The position numbers and the translations under genes are program-made. The notes beneath the pieces are model-generated. The model saw only the letters and a list, made by a program, of their open reading frames with translations. It made no database searches and was not told where the DNA came from. Below are positions 1 through 8,707 of a stretch of 43,693 nucleotides of DNA, in pieces. Numbering within the stretch: position 1 is the stretch's first letter; every line of letters starts with the position of its first letter. The DNA comes from an uncultured Prevotella sp. GTDB lineage: Bacteria > Bacteroidota > Bacteroidia > Bacteroidales > Bacteroidaceae. Location of the stretch: NCBI GenBank assembly GCA_900772835.1, contig CAAGSA010000001.1:1-43693 (forward strand), given 5' to 3'.

Positions 1-181
1 ATTTTGCCATCCATATTGTTTGGAGGGCAAATGTAATATGCACCTGTCGGAAATCTGGCATAGCAAGAAAAACGACTGTCGCTTATCCCGAACTCAGGTC
101 ATTAGGATGTTTACCCCCAATCGGTCATTAGAATTTTTCTTTTCTTTACGATACTGAGAATTCCTAAAATGACCGGTTTTG
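1..181. repeat. Intergenic stretch with a repeated GGTCATTAG motif
   Basis: No convincing gene lies here. The motif GGTCATTAG occurs twice in direct orientation (97-105 and 123-131). An inverted copy of its core, AATGACCG (168-175), can pair with CGGTCATT (122-129), and the flanking bases pair partly. The arrangement could be the end of a mobile element, a decayed repeat or a regulatory palindrome. No transposase is visible and the left side is cut by the window edge, so the nature is unresolved. Confidence 0.35.
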
Positions 182-227
182 GTAAAAAGAAAAGGCTATG
201 CAGCATGGGTTGATATGCTGCATAGCC
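182..227 (-). terminator. Rho-independent terminator of the glyS-FKBP unit
   Basis: A perfect 13-bp inverted repeat (194-206 with 215-227, 8-nt loop) is followed on the minus strand by a T-rich tract (CCTTTTCTTTTT). It lies 36 bases beyond the stop of the FKBP lipoprotein gene, which fits the end of that minus-strand transcript. Confidence 0.8.
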
Positions 228-263
228 TATGGGTATGGTTCCGGGGTGGGGAATGTTTTTCTA

Positions 264-944
264 TTATTCCGTCACCCAGAGATTCTGGTTGTTCTTCTTA
301 GCGTCGGTGTTCGGGATTGTGGCTCCCGGACGGTAGTAGCCCAAGAGCGTTACGTCCCACACTAGGGTGCTGTATGCCGGGATGCTGTTGTAGTCGGCAT
401 CGAGGTATGCCAGCGTGTATGGCACGTATATGCGCCAACGGTCGCCCACGTGCATATACTGCAGGGCGGTGGAGTAGCCGTCGATGAGACTGCTTACTGC
501 CCATTTCTTGGCGCGCGCCGTGGCAGGGTTGAAGTCGTCGAAGTCGCCGTCCCAGCTCTTCTCAATCACGTAGCCGCGCGGATAGCTCCTTGAAGGGAGC
601 ATCCTGCCCATATTGTACACCATCACGGAGTCGGAATGCTTCGGGCGGTTCTTCACATCGAACCTGTTCACGGGGCATCCTTCCCCACCCTCGTTGTGTA
701 CAACGATGTAGCGGAACTTGTCGAGGCGCGGCAGGGTGTCGTTGAGCGAAACTGCCCTTATCGTGTCCCACTTGCCGTCCTTGTTGGCGATAGCCTCATT
801 GTATATGCTGTCGAAATAGGCGATGTTGCGCTCCTGCCAGTTGGCATACTCCACCGGCTCGTCGTCGGTCTCGCTGCAGGCAGTCATCATTCCAGCCACC
901 ATTCCGCATAGGGCTACAAACACTAAAAAGAATTTTCTGTTCAT
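264..944 (-). CDS. FKBP-type peptidyl-prolyl cis-trans isomerase lipoprotein
   Basis: This 226-residue exported lipoprotein is probably a proline isomerase or folding helper in the cell envelope. The N-terminus is a signal peptide ending in a lipobox (MMTAC, lipidated Cys23). The C-terminal third carries the FKBP signature: a GY..ALQYMHVGDRWRIYVPYTLAY segment in pieces (about 157-182), then the iP.yStLvwdV.LLGYY strand (about 187-206). The N-terminal half (about 35-125) is specific to Bacteroidales relatives and has no motif I can name. It lies 74 bases downstream of glyS on the same strand, a neighbour order familiar from Bacteroides and Prevotella, and has no promoter of its own that I can see, so co-transcription is likely. 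Whether the isomerase site is active is not certain, because the region upstream of the core is divergent. Confidence 0.85.
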   Translation of the reverse strand: MNRKFFLVFVALCGMVAGMMTACSETDDEPVEYANWQERNIAYFDSIYNEAIANKDGKWDTIRAVSLNDTLPRLDKFRYIVVHNEGGEGCPVNRFDVKNRPKHSDSVMVYNMGRMLPSRSYPRGYVIEKSWDGDFDDFNPATARAKKWAVSSLIDGYSTALQYMHVGDRWRIYVPYTLAYLDADYNSIPAYSTLVWDVTLLGYYRPGATIPNTDAKKNNQNLWVTE

Positions 945-1018
945 TCGTTATATTCAAATTTGTTTCGTTCGGATTGCCCCAGAGCGCGTAGTCCGGGGCA
1001 TCCTTGTGGCTTTTTCTC

Positions 1019-2560
1019 TTACTGCAGCTTCTTCAGCAGGCTTGCGATGCTCACCTTGTCTTCGATGATGCTGTTGAGCTGATCGATGCTCACGCGCTCC
1101 TGCTCCATTGTGTCGCGGAAGCGCAACGTCACGCAGTTGTCGGTCAGCGTGTCGTAGTCCACGGTCACGCAGTAAGGTGTGCCGATGGCATCCTGACGGC
1201 GGTAACGCTTTCCGATGGTGTCCTTCTCGTCGTACTGGCAGTTGAAATGGAACTTGAGGCTGTTGATTATCTCGCGTGCTTTCTCTGGCAGTCCGTCTTT
1301 CTTAACCAGAGGCATCACGGCAAGCTTCACCGGAGCGAGGGCTGCGGGCAGCTTCAGCACCGTGCGTGTCTCGCCGTTCTCCAGCTTCTCCTCCTCGAAA
1401 GAGTGGCACATGATGGAGAGGAACATGCGGTCTACGCCGATACTCGTCTCGATGTCGTACGGTGTGTAGCTTTCGTTCGTCTGTGGGTCGAAGTATTTGA
1501 TGGAGCGTCCGGAGAATTTCTCGTGCTGCTTCAGATCGTAGTCGGTGCGGCTGTGGATTCCCTCCACCTCCTTGAAGCCGAACGGCATCTTGAACTCGAT
1601 GTCGGTAGCGGCGTTGGCGTAGAAGGCAAGCTTCTCATGGTCGTGGAAGCGGTAATTGTCTGCGCCGAAGCCCAGTGCCTGGTGCCATTTCATGCGGAAC
1701 TCCTTCCATTTGTTGAACCATTCCTTCTCTGTGCCCGGCTTTACGAAGAACTGCATCTCCATCTGCTCGAACTCTCTCATACGGAAGATGAACTGGCGTG
1801 CCACAATCTCGTTGCGGAATGCCTTGCCAATCTGTGCTATTCCGAATGGAATCTTCATGCGTCCGGTCTTCTGCACGTTCAGATAGTTCACGAATATTCC
1901 CTGTGCCGTTTCCGGACGCAGGTATATCTTGCTTGTTGCATCGGATGTGGAACCCATCTCGGTGGAGAACATAAGGTTGAACTGGCGCACGTCGGTCCAG
2001 TTCTTTGTTCCGCTTATCGGGTCAACTATTTCCTCGTCGATGATAATCTGCTTCAGCTCTTCCAGGTTCGGGCCCTGCATTGCCTCTGCATAGCGCTCGT
2101 GCAGTGCGTCGCGCTTCTGCTGGTGTTCCAGCACTCGTGGGTTGGTCTCGCGGAACTTTGCCTCGTCGAATGCCTCGCCGAAGCGTTTGCGTGCCTTTGC
2201 TACTTCCTTGTCGATTTTCTCCTCGTATTTTGCTATTTGGTCTTCGATGAGCACATCGGCGCGGTATCGCTTCTTCGAGTCGCGGTTGTCGATGAGCGGG
2301 TCGTTGAAAGCGTCGACGTGTCCGCTTGCTTTCCATATCGTGGGGTGCATGAAAATTGCAGAGTCGATACCCACGATGTTCTCGTGGAGCAGCACCATGC
2401 TCTTCCACCAATATTCCTTGATGTTGTTTTTCAGTTCCACACCGTTCTGTCCGTAGTCGTAGACTGCGCCCAGTCCGTCGTAGATGTCGCTACTTGGAAA
2501 TACAAATCCGTACTCCTTGCAATGTGAAACGATTTTCTTGAAAACGTCTTCCTGTGCCAT
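1019..2560 (-). CDS. glyS: Glycine--tRNA ligase (single-chain, alpha2 type)
   Basis: This 513-residue class II aminoacyl-tRNA synthetase charges tRNA-Gly with glycine in the cytoplasm. It is the homodimeric type (also called GlyQS) and not the alpha2beta2 form. The start reads MAQEDVFKKIVSHCKEYGFV, and the block GIDSAIFMHPTIWKASGHV (about 63-81) is typical of this type. The class II catalytic core includes FNLMFSTEMG, YLRPETAQGIFVNY and FRNEIVARQFIFRMREFEQME. The C-terminal anticodon-binding domain begins near APVKLAVMPL (about residue 408). Length matches the family. A TAnnTTTG promoter element lies about 43 bases upstream, and the FKBP lipoprotein follows downstream. Confidence 0.96.
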   Translation of the reverse strand: MAQEDVFKKIVSHCKEYGFVFPSSDIYDGLGAVYDYGQNGVELKNNIKEYWWKSMVLLHENIVGIDSAIFMHPTIWKASGHVDAFNDPLIDNRDSKKRYRADVLIEDQIAKYEEKIDKEVAKARKRFGEAFDEAKFRETNPRVLEHQQKRDALHERYAEAMQGPNLEELKQIIIDEEIVDPISGTKNWTDVRQFNLMFSTEMGSTSDATSKIYLRPETAQGIFVNYLNVQKTGRMKIPFGIAQIGKAFRNEIVARQFIFRMREFEQMEMQFFVKPGTEKEWFNKWKEFRMKWHQALGFGADNYRFHDHEKLAFYANAATDIEFKMPFGFKEVEGIHSRTDYDLKQHEKFSGRSIKYFDPQTNESYTPYDIETSIGVDRMFLSIMCHSFEEEKLENGETRTVLKLPAALAPVKLAVMPLVKKDGLPEKAREIINSLKFHFNCQYDEKDTIGKRYRRQDAIGTPYCVTVDYDTLTDNCVTLRFRDTMEQERVSIDQLNSIIEDKVSIASLLKKLQ

Positions 2561-2602
2561 AATTGTTTATAGTGTTTTGTTATAATCCTTTGAATGATTT
2601 TG

Positions 2603-2610
2603 CAAAGTTA
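2603..2610 (-). promoter_or_regulatory. Bacteroidetes -7 box of glyS
   Basis: The minus strand reads TAACTTTG, a match to the TAnnTTTG -7 consensus, 43 bases upstream of the glyS start. No good TTTG -33 element is present at the expected 19-21 base spacing, so the promoter is plausible but incomplete. Confidence 0.5.
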
Positions 2611-2665
2611 CGTTTTTTCCGTTACTTACGGCTTCATAACATCGTTAAATGTTATAAAACACTTT

Positions 2666-3724
2666 CTATTCTGCCGCCAGACGGCGTGCGAACTCGATTA
2701 TTGTGTCGATGCCGGCTGCTGTGTCGGCATCGGTGAGCTGCACTTTGTGGTCGGGTTCTATGCCGAATTCGGTGCTGTTCCCCTCTCTGTCGTACATCGG
2801 GCAGGCGCTGAATCTCACGCTCCATCCGTTGGGGAGTTCGCTGCTGAACGGCATTCCTGCACCGCCGCCGGTGCGGTCGCCCACCACTGTCGTGCGTGGA
2901 CAGCATTTCATGTATTTCACGAATTCGTTTGCCGCGCTGTATACAGAGCGGTTCGTGAGCACGTAAACCTTCTTCTGCCACCGCAAGCCTCTCGATGGCT
3001 TGAGCTTTTGTTCCTTCATTGCCGAGAAGTCGGAATGCCCTTTCCCGGTCTTGTGCTGCATGTAGCCCACTGACAGTTCCTCGTTTGTGAATCGTGCGGC
3101 AAGCTTTTCCGCCGCGGTGAGCAGTCCGCCGCCGTTGTTCCGCACGTCCACTATGAGTGCGTTGCAGGGGGCGAGATACATCAGCACGTCGTCGATGTTG
3201 CCGTCGCCTGTGGCATTGGCGAAGCTTTCGCAGCGCACGTAGCCCACGTTGTCGTCAAGCCTTCTGTATTTCAGCGAGCCGGCTATGCGGTAGTCGGTAC
3301 CGAGGTATCTGCGTTGCAGCGTATCGCTGAAGTTCTTGGGGTAGTCTTCCTGCCAGCTCCAGTAGCGCGCAGTGTTGAACGAGGCGTACATGTTCACGTG
3401 GCCGTCGCGTAGTTCGCCGAGCATATTGCCCAACACTTCGAACAGTTGCTGCTCCGTCATACTGTTGTCCACCTGTGCCGAGTAGCGTGCGTAAACCTCG
3501 TTCCAGTCCAGTCCGTACTTCTTGCTCTTGTAGCCGAAGAAGCAGTATCTCTGGTCGATTATATTCCACAGCGCTTCGAAGTTGTCGCGTGGCGTGTTGT
3601 CGAGCTCGTCCTCGTCAACGCAGCCCGCCATGAGCGGAAGCATTGCCACCGCTGCCAGCAGGACGAACAGCCACGCTGACATAGCCCTGCATACGGAAAC
3701 ATTTATGTCGTTCAGTCTTTTCAT
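2666..3724 (-). CDS. S41 family (tail-specific-protease-like) peptidase lipoprotein
   Basis: This 352-residue envelope lipoprotein is a predicted serine protease of family S41. The signal peptide ends in the lipobox LMAGC (Cys35). A helical N-terminal region with the RDGH motif (106-109) leads into the catalytic S41 fold. The strand ALIVDVRNNGGG (189-200), the serine-containing motif TNRSVYSAANEF (257-268) and VVGDRTGGGAGMPF further on are characteristic of the family. There is no obvious PDZ domain between the N-terminal region and the protease core, unlike CtpA. The start overlaps the stop of the upstream DUF3316 gene by one base (TAATG), so translation is probably coupled. The substrate is unknown. 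Confidence 0.88.
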   Translation of the reverse strand: MKRLNDINVSVCRAMSAWLFVLLAAVAMLPLMAGCVDEDELDNTPRDNFEALWNIIDQRYCFFGYKSKKYGLDWNEVYARYSAQVDNSMTEQQLFEVLGNMLGELRDGHVNMYASFNTARYWSWQEDYPKNFSDTLQRRYLGTDYRIAGSLKYRRLDDNVGYVRCESFANATGDGNIDDVLMYLAPCNALIVDVRNNGGGLLTAAEKLAARFTNEELSVGYMQHKTGKGHSDFSAMKEQKLKPSRGLRWQKKVYVLTNRSVYSAANEFVKYMKCCPRTTVVGDRTGGGAGMPFSSELPNGWSVRFSACPMYDREGNSTEFGIEPDHKVQLTDADTAAGIDTIIEFARRLAAE

Positions 3725-4554
3725 TACTGCATCTTTATGATTTTGAACTTCCGTGTTATGCCTATCACGAACATATTGGAATACGAGTGGTATTTCAGAT
3801 TGTTCACTTCCGACTGTCTCCAGTCGCCCATATAGCCCAGCCGCAGGGTGGTCTTGCCGAGTGTCAGGTCCAGTGTCAGCATCTGGCGCAGCGACGGTGT
3901 GGCAATGAATGTGGTGGGCACGATGTTGTGGTCGTAGTCGCCTTCGGAGAATATCTCATAGTACGACTGTCCGTAGTTCGGACTGAACATCAGTCCTGCG
4001 AGCGGTGTGCTTGCCTCATAGCGTGCCGTCATGGGTATCTTTCCCAGTTTGAAGCTGTAGGCAGCCGTTGCCGTCGGTGCTATGTCTACATTGAAGCGTG
4101 CCTGCGCCGGGTTGTTGCTGTTGCGTGTGTTGTAGAGAAAGCCTGCGGCAGCGTCGACAATGGCTCCTGCCCTCAGGTCGAGCGTGCCGCCGAGCAGCTT
4201 CCATCCGTACAGCAGCCCGTAGCTGAACTTGTATGTTCCAGCCATTTCGCTGCAGTTGTCGGCGCGGTTTCTTGCGTTTGCCACGCTGCCCTGATGCACG
4301 ATGATGCGTGATAGGCGTTTGCCTTCCCTTTCCCTCAGCGTGTGGGATATGTAGCGCAGCTCGGTGCCGGAGTATTTCTCCTGCGACAGATACGTGTCGA
4401 GGAATTCCACTCCGCCTATGCCGAGCATCCTTGAGTTGGTTGTCACCTTGTCTTGTGCAAGGCACACACACGCTCCTGCCCACCATGCGAGCAGACATAC
4501 GAGCATTGTCCTTGCCCTTGTCTCCGCCGTATTTATGATTGATGCTCCGCCCAT
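3724..4554 (-). CDS. DUF3316 family exported protein
   Basis: This 276-residue protein resembles the Bacteroidales DUF3316 family, whose function is not established. The N-terminus has a hydrophobic signal-like segment (about 16-33, ending ACVCLAQ). The rest alternates aromatic and hydrophobic strands with glycine (YGLLYGWKLLGGTLDLRAGA, LRLGYMGDWRQSEVNN, YSNMFVIGITRKFKI), typical of an outer-membrane beta-barrel and ending in a basic-aromatic strand. An outer-membrane or periplasmic location is therefore likely. It starts 13 bases after the topoisomerase gene and overlaps the S41 protease start. The exact start is uncertain: the first methionine gives a long n-region, and Met17 is an alternative. 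Confidence 0.75.
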   Translation of the reverse strand: MGGASIINTAETRARTMLVCLLAWWAGACVCLAQDKVTTNSRMLGIGGVEFLDTYLSQEKYSGTELRYISHTLREREGKRLSRIIVHQGSVANARNRADNCSEMAGTYKFSYGLLYGWKLLGGTLDLRAGAIVDAAAGFLYNTRNSNNPAQARFNVDIAPTATAAYSFKLGKIPMTARYEASTPLAGLMFSPNYGQSYYEIFSEGDYDHNIVPTTFIATPSLRQMLTLDLTLGKTTLRLGYMGDWRQSEVNNLKYHSYSNMFVIGITRKFKIIKMQ

Positions 4555-4567
4555 AGTCGTTCCTGTT

Positions 4568-7399
4568 TTATTCGTTGTCGCCGAAGAGATTGAGCTGTCC
4601 GGTTATCTCGTCGATTATCTGCTGCTGGCTCTTGCCTGCATCTGGGTCGAGGTTCTCCTCCTGTGTGGCAGTGGTGTCGGCATCGCCTGATGCTTCGGTT
4701 GCCTGTGCGGCTTGTGCGTCGGCGTCTGTTATCGTCTCTTCAGTCTCCTCTTCCGTCTCCAGTTCTTCAACCTTTTCGAGCTGGAAGTTCGTGAGCCTCT
4801 TGCCTTTCGCCTTGTATCCCTTCACGAGTGCGAACTCCACAGCGTCTATTTCCTGCGTCCCGCGGAAGGCATCGTTGCCTCCGAATGTGAGCAGCAGTCG
4901 CGGCCGCTTGCTGCATGTGAGCAGCAGCAGTTCGTTCTTCGGGTTTTCGCCGATGAAGCTCTGCTTGCGTTTTGACACCTCGAACAGGAACCGCTTGATG
5001 TACGGCAGGTTCTTCTGGTCGGCGTCCCTCACCACCGCGCACCAGTGTTTGGTCGGGTCGAACTTTTCTATGAGCATTATGTTGTCCTCGTAGTGGTTGT
5101 TCGCGTCGAAGTTGCTCATATAGTATTCGCCGTTGTCGAGCAGCACGAGTATGTAGTCGTCTTCGTTGAATTCGCCGAGGTAGCGTCCGTGCTCATCGTA
5201 GTTCAGTCGGTTCACATCGGGGTCGAACCATACTTTTCTTCCTCCGAGTGTGCTGTGTCCGTGGCTTTTCAGCGAGATGCGGTGTATAGGGTATTTTGTG
5301 AGGATGTTTCCCTGTGCGGTCCTTCCCTTCACGAGCACCTTCGAGAAGTCTTTCTCTATGAAGATGTTCTTCAGCTTCGGCGTGGGATCGAGCGTGACCT
5401 TTATCACTTCTGCCTCTCCGTTCGGGTTGGCAGTGAAGTAGCAGACGCGCGATCCAGGTTTGCCTTGCGTCAGGTCATACTCCTTGTCGCGTGTTATCGC
5501 CGGCACGTTGAATCGCTTCACGTAGTATGTTCCCTGCCTTCCGTCGCGGTATACCACGTTGTATGTCGTGCGCTTGTCGTTTCTCTTGAACACGTCCACG
5601 TGTATCACGTTCTTGCCCACGAACACCTTGTCGGCAACTCTTATCACCTTGTACTTTCCGTCCTTGTAGAATATGATGATGTCGTCGATGTCGGAGCAGT
5701 TGCACACGAACTCGTCTTTTTTCAGTCCGGTGCCCACGAATCCCTCCTGTCGGTTTATGTAGAGTTTTTCGTTTGCCTCTACCACCTTCGATGCCTCTAT
5801 GGTATCGAAGTTTCTGATTTCCGTAAGGCGTGGGTGGTTTTTGCCGTATTTCTCCTTCAGGTATGTGAACCAGTTAGCCGTAACCTCCACCAGATTCTTC
5901 AGGTCGCGGTTTATTCCGGCTATTTCCTCCTTCATCCGCGCCATCAGTTCGTCTGCCTTGTCCTTGTTGAACTTCAGGATGCGCTGCATCTTTATCTCCA
6001 TGAGTCTCAGGATGTCGTCCTTTGTCACTTCGCGTATCATCTTTGGATAATACGGTGTCAGCCTCTCGTCGATATGTTCGCAGGCTGCATCCATATTCTT
6101 GGCGTTCTCGAATTCCTTGTCCTTGTATATCCTTTCCTCGATGAAAATCTTCTCCAGCGATGCGAAGTGCAGCTGTTCGAGCAGTTCGCCCTTTCTGATT
6201 TCGAGTTCTTTGCGTATGAGTGCCTTCGTGTTTTCTACGGAGTGGCGCAACACGTCGCTCACGGTGAGGAACTGTGGCTTGTCGTCGGCTATCACGCAGC
6301 AGTTCGGCGATATGGAGAGTTCGCAGTCGGAGAAGGCGTAGAGGGCGTCGAGCGTCTTGTCCGACGATACTCCCGGTGCCAGGTGTACCTGTATTTCCAC
6401 TTCTGCCGCCGTGTTGTCGTCCACTCGCTTTGCCTTGATTTTTCCTTTGTCGATGGCTCTCAGAATCGACTCGATGAGCGTTGTCGTGGTCTTGCCGAAG
6501 GGTATTTCTTTGATTACGAGTGTCTTGTTGTCGAGTTTCTCTATCTTTGCCCTCACCTTGAGAGTTCCTCCTCTCTGTCCGTCGTTGTATTTGCTCACAT
6601 CGATGCTTCCGCCCGTAGGGAAGTCGGGATATAGGTTGAAATCCTCGCCGTGCAGGTATTTCACCGCAGCGTCGCACAGGTCGTTGAAGTTGTGTGGCAG
6701 TATCTTCGACGACAGTCCCACGGCGATGCCTTCAGCTCCCTGCGCCAGCAGCAGCGGGAACTTGGCTGGCAGCGTTATCGGTTCCTTGTTTCGTCCGTCG
6801 TAGCTCAGCTGCCAGTCGGTGGTTTTTGGGTTGAACACCACGTCGAGTGCGAATTTCGAGAGTCTTGCCTCGATGTATCGCGGTGCTGCGGCACGGTCGC
6901 CTGTGAGGATGTTTCCCCAGTTTCCCTGACAGTCCACGAGCAGGTCTTTCTGTCCGAGCTGCACCAGTGCGTCGCCTATTGACGCGTCGCCGTGCGGATG
7001 GAACTGCATCGTGTGTCCCACGATGTTCGCCACCTTATTGTATCTGCCGTCGTCCATACGCTTCATCGAGTGTAGAATTCTGCGCTGCACGGGTTTCAGT
7101 CCGTCCTCGATGTTCGGTACTGCACGTTCCAGGATTACGTATGAGGCGTAGTCGAGGAACCAGTTCTGGTACATTCCGCTCAGGTGGTGTACCGCCGAAG
7201 CGTCGAATCTATTTGCCGGAGTATAGTCGGAGTGTTCCGTGGGAGCATCGTCCGCGTCCTTTTCCGTGTCGTCCTCGTCGGCAGCCATGTCCTCTTCGTC
7301 GGCAGCCATATTGTCTTCCTCTGCCGGTGATGGTTCTTCTTCCCCGGCAGGAGTTCCGTTCTGTTCCAGTATATCGTCGTCTTTTATGTCGTCGCTCAT
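4568..7399 (-). CDS. parC: DNA topoisomerase IV / gyrase subunit A
   Basis: This 943-residue type IIA topoisomerase A subunit cleaves and religates DNA together with a B subunit not present in this window. Residues 1-62 are a strongly acidic extension with a short internal repeat (MAADEEDMAADEDD). The breakage-reunion domain follows: the YASYVILERAVPNIEDGLKPVQRR block, HPHGDASIGDAL (134-145), and AAPRYIEARLSKF with catalytic Tyr175 preceded by Arg174. The C-terminal part (from about 560) is a divergent beta-pinwheel region and ends in an acidic, Glu/Asp/Ala-rich tail. Bacteroidetes annotate this as ParC; GyrA is less likely because the C-terminal region lacks a clear GyrA box. The position of the usual quinolone-contact serine holds Ala139, with Ser140 next to it. 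It starts 3 bases after tcdA. Confidence 0.92.
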   Translation of the reverse strand: MSDDIKDDDILEQNGTPAGEEEPSPAEEDNMAADEEDMAADEDDTEKDADDAPTEHSDYTPANRFDASAVHHLSGMYQNWFLDYASYVILERAVPNIEDGLKPVQRRILHSMKRMDDGRYNKVANIVGHTMQFHPHGDASIGDALVQLGQKDLLVDCQGNWGNILTGDRAAAPRYIEARLSKFALDVVFNPKTTDWQLSYDGRNKEPITLPAKFPLLLAQGAEGIAVGLSSKILPHNFNDLCDAAVKYLHGEDFNLYPDFPTGGSIDVSKYNDGQRGGTLKVRAKIEKLDNKTLVIKEIPFGKTTTTLIESILRAIDKGKIKAKRVDDNTAAEVEIQVHLAPGVSSDKTLDALYAFSDCELSISPNCCVIADDKPQFLTVSDVLRHSVENTKALIRKELEIRKGELLEQLHFASLEKIFIEERIYKDKEFENAKNMDAACEHIDERLTPYYPKMIREVTKDDILRLMEIKMQRILKFNKDKADELMARMKEEIAGINRDLKNLVEVTANWFTYLKEKYGKNHPRLTEIRNFDTIEASKVVEANEKLYINRQEGFVGTGLKKDEFVCNCSDIDDIIIFYKDGKYKVIRVADKVFVGKNVIHVDVFKRNDKRTTYNVVYRDGRQGTYYVKRFNVPAITRDKEYDLTQGKPGSRVCYFTANPNGEAEVIKVTLDPTPKLKNIFIEKDFSKVLVKGRTAQGNILTKYPIHRISLKSHGHSTLGGRKVWFDPDVNRLNYDEHGRYLGEFNEDDYILVLLDNGEYYMSNFDANNHYEDNIMLIEKFDPTKHWCAVVRDADQKNLPYIKRFLFEVSKRKQSFIGENPKNELLLLTCSKRPRLLLTFGGNDAFRGTQEIDAVEFALVKGYKAKGKRLTNFQLEKVEELETEEETEETITDADAQAAQATEASGDADTTATQEENLDPDAGKSQQQIIDEITGQLNLFGDNE

Positions 7400-7402
7400 A
7401 TC

Positions 7403-8203
7403 TTATGCGTTTATAATATCGTTGTTTGCTTCTTTCCTCCCCTTGCCGTGCAGGTCTTCCGTCCTTTTGTCGTAGAGGTCTTTCATCACCAGTCCGGCTA
7501 TGGTGAATCCGAATATTGCCGTTATGTGTGCCACGGTGCCGTTTGTCTGTGCCTTTTGCCAGAGTCCGCCGTCTTCATCCAGGGCAGTGTCTCTCCCGAT
7601 GTTCTCCAGCAGTTCGTCGCTGTATACACATTTGAACTTGCGTGCCGGGCGCACTTTCTGCTTGCGGAATTTGCCTCTGAGGGCGCGTGCCAGCGGACAG
7701 CCCTTCACCTTCCAGAACTCCGCCACGCTGATTTTCGACGCATCCATCTTCAGTGCTGCCCCCATCGACGACACGAACATGGCTTTCGTCCTGCACGCTT
7801 CGAGTATTAGATGCGCCTTGTCTTTCAGACTGTCTATGGCATCTATGATATAGTCGTATTCTCCGATGCGGAAGTCCGGGGCCGTTGTCTCGTCGTATAT
7901 CTTTTGCAGGGCGTTGATTTCGGCATCGGGGTTTATTTCGAGTAACCGTTCCTTGAGCACCTCCACCTTCACCCTTCCGATGGTTTTAGTGGTTGCCATC
8001 AGCTGTCGGTTCACGTTTGTTATGTTCACCGTGTCTGCATCAACGATGGTCAGATGTCGTATGCCTGAGCGCACGAGGCTCTCTGCGCACCAGCTGCCCA
8101 CGCCTCCTACTCCGAAGATGATTACCTTCGTGTCGGCTATGCGTTGCATTGTCTGGTTGCCCATGAGCAGTTCCAGACGGTTGAAGATGGCGTTTTCTTT
8201 CAT
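7403..8203 (-). CDS. tcdA: tRNA threonylcarbamoyladenosine dehydratase (ThiF/E1-like)
   Basis: This 266-residue cytoplasmic enzyme of the ThiF/MoeB/E1 superfamily is predicted to cyclise t6A at position 37 of ANN-decoding tRNAs to ct6A, using ATP. The nucleotide-binding motif GVGGVGSWCAESLVRSG (about 31-47) is followed by TIVDADTVNITNVNRQL, the E1-type Asp/Asn/Arg motif. YIIDAIDSLKDKAHLI and the central VSSMGAALKMDASKI are also typical of TcdA. It overlaps the folK stop by 4 bases (ATGA) and parC follows 3 bases later, so the three genes are one transcription unit. Other ThiF-like roles are possible, but length and motifs fit TcdA best. Confidence 0.88.
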   Translation of the reverse strand: MKENAIFNRLELLMGNQTMQRIADTKVIIFGVGGVGSWCAESLVRSGIRHLTIVDADTVNITNVNRQLMATTKTIGRVKVEVLKERLLEINPDAEINALQKIYDETTAPDFRIGEYDYIIDAIDSLKDKAHLILEACRTKAMFVSSMGAALKMDASKISVAEFWKVKGCPLARALRGKFRKQKVRPARKFKCVYSDELLENIGRDTALDEDGGLWQKAQTNGTVAHITAIFGFTIAGLVMKDLYDKRTEDLHGKGRKEANNDIINA

Positions 8204-8658
8204 TTCTTTATTCTTGTTTTGTCTGTCGGGGCAGCCGGCGGCAGTGTGGCGATGTTCATTATTTCTCCCAGCGGTGTCATCACGAAATCCCTTTCCCTCA
8301 TCAGCGGGTGCGGTATCCGCAGGTCTGGCTCGTCCACTTGTTCATTGCCGTAGAGCAGTATGTCTATGTCGATTATGCGGTCGTGGTATATCCCGTCCTT
8401 CGATTTCTCCGTGCGGCCCAGGCTGCGCTCTATATGCTGTGTGGTAGCGAGCAGTTCCCTTGGCGTGAGTTCTGTTTCCACGCATACGGCAGCGTTCACG
8501 AAGTCGTTGTCCGATGCGAACCCCCACGGTTTTGTGGCATAAAGAGCCGACTGGCGAACCACGTCGCCAATCAGCTCCTTAATACTGTCTATTGCCTCTG
8601 CTATGTTCTTCTGCTTGTCGCCGAGGTTTGTTCCTAAAGATAAGTATACGCTTGTCAT
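8200..8658 (-). CDS. folK: 2-amino-4-hydroxy-6-hydroxymethyldihydropteridine diphosphokinase
   Basis: This 152-residue enzyme transfers pyrophosphate from ATP to the hydroxymethyl-dihydropterin, the step before dihydropteroate synthase in folate synthesis. The start SVYLSLGTNLGDK is the usual N-terminal strand and loop. Other family segments are SALYATKPWGF, FVNAAVCVET, and the signature DRIIDIDILLYG (about 104-115), which contains the Mg-binding aspartates, followed by IPHPLMRERDFVMTPL. Length is normal. It is translationally overlapped with tcdA and lies 49 bases downstream of queA. Confidence 0.95.
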   Translation of the reverse strand: MTSVYLSLGTNLGDKQKNIAEAIDSIKELIGDVVRQSALYATKPWGFASDNDFVNAAVCVETELTPRELLATTQHIERSLGRTEKSKDGIYHDRIIDIDILLYGNEQVDEPDLRIPHPLMRERDFVMTPLGEIMNIATLPPAAPTDKTRIKK

Positions 8659-8707
8659 GCTCCTTTTTTTCTCCTTGCGTTGTATGGCGGAGTGTTGCGG
8701 CGTGGGC

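Noticed and set aside
1004..2527. 507-residue open frame on the plus strand
   Set aside because: It lies antisense to glyS, whose protein is clearly recognised; the frame is rich in Val/Leu/Cys/His as expected of a complementary-strand shadow of a G+C-biased gene.
5045..6634. 529-residue open frame on the plus strand
   Set aside because: Antisense to the topoisomerase gene and of shadow-like composition, with no recognisable domain.
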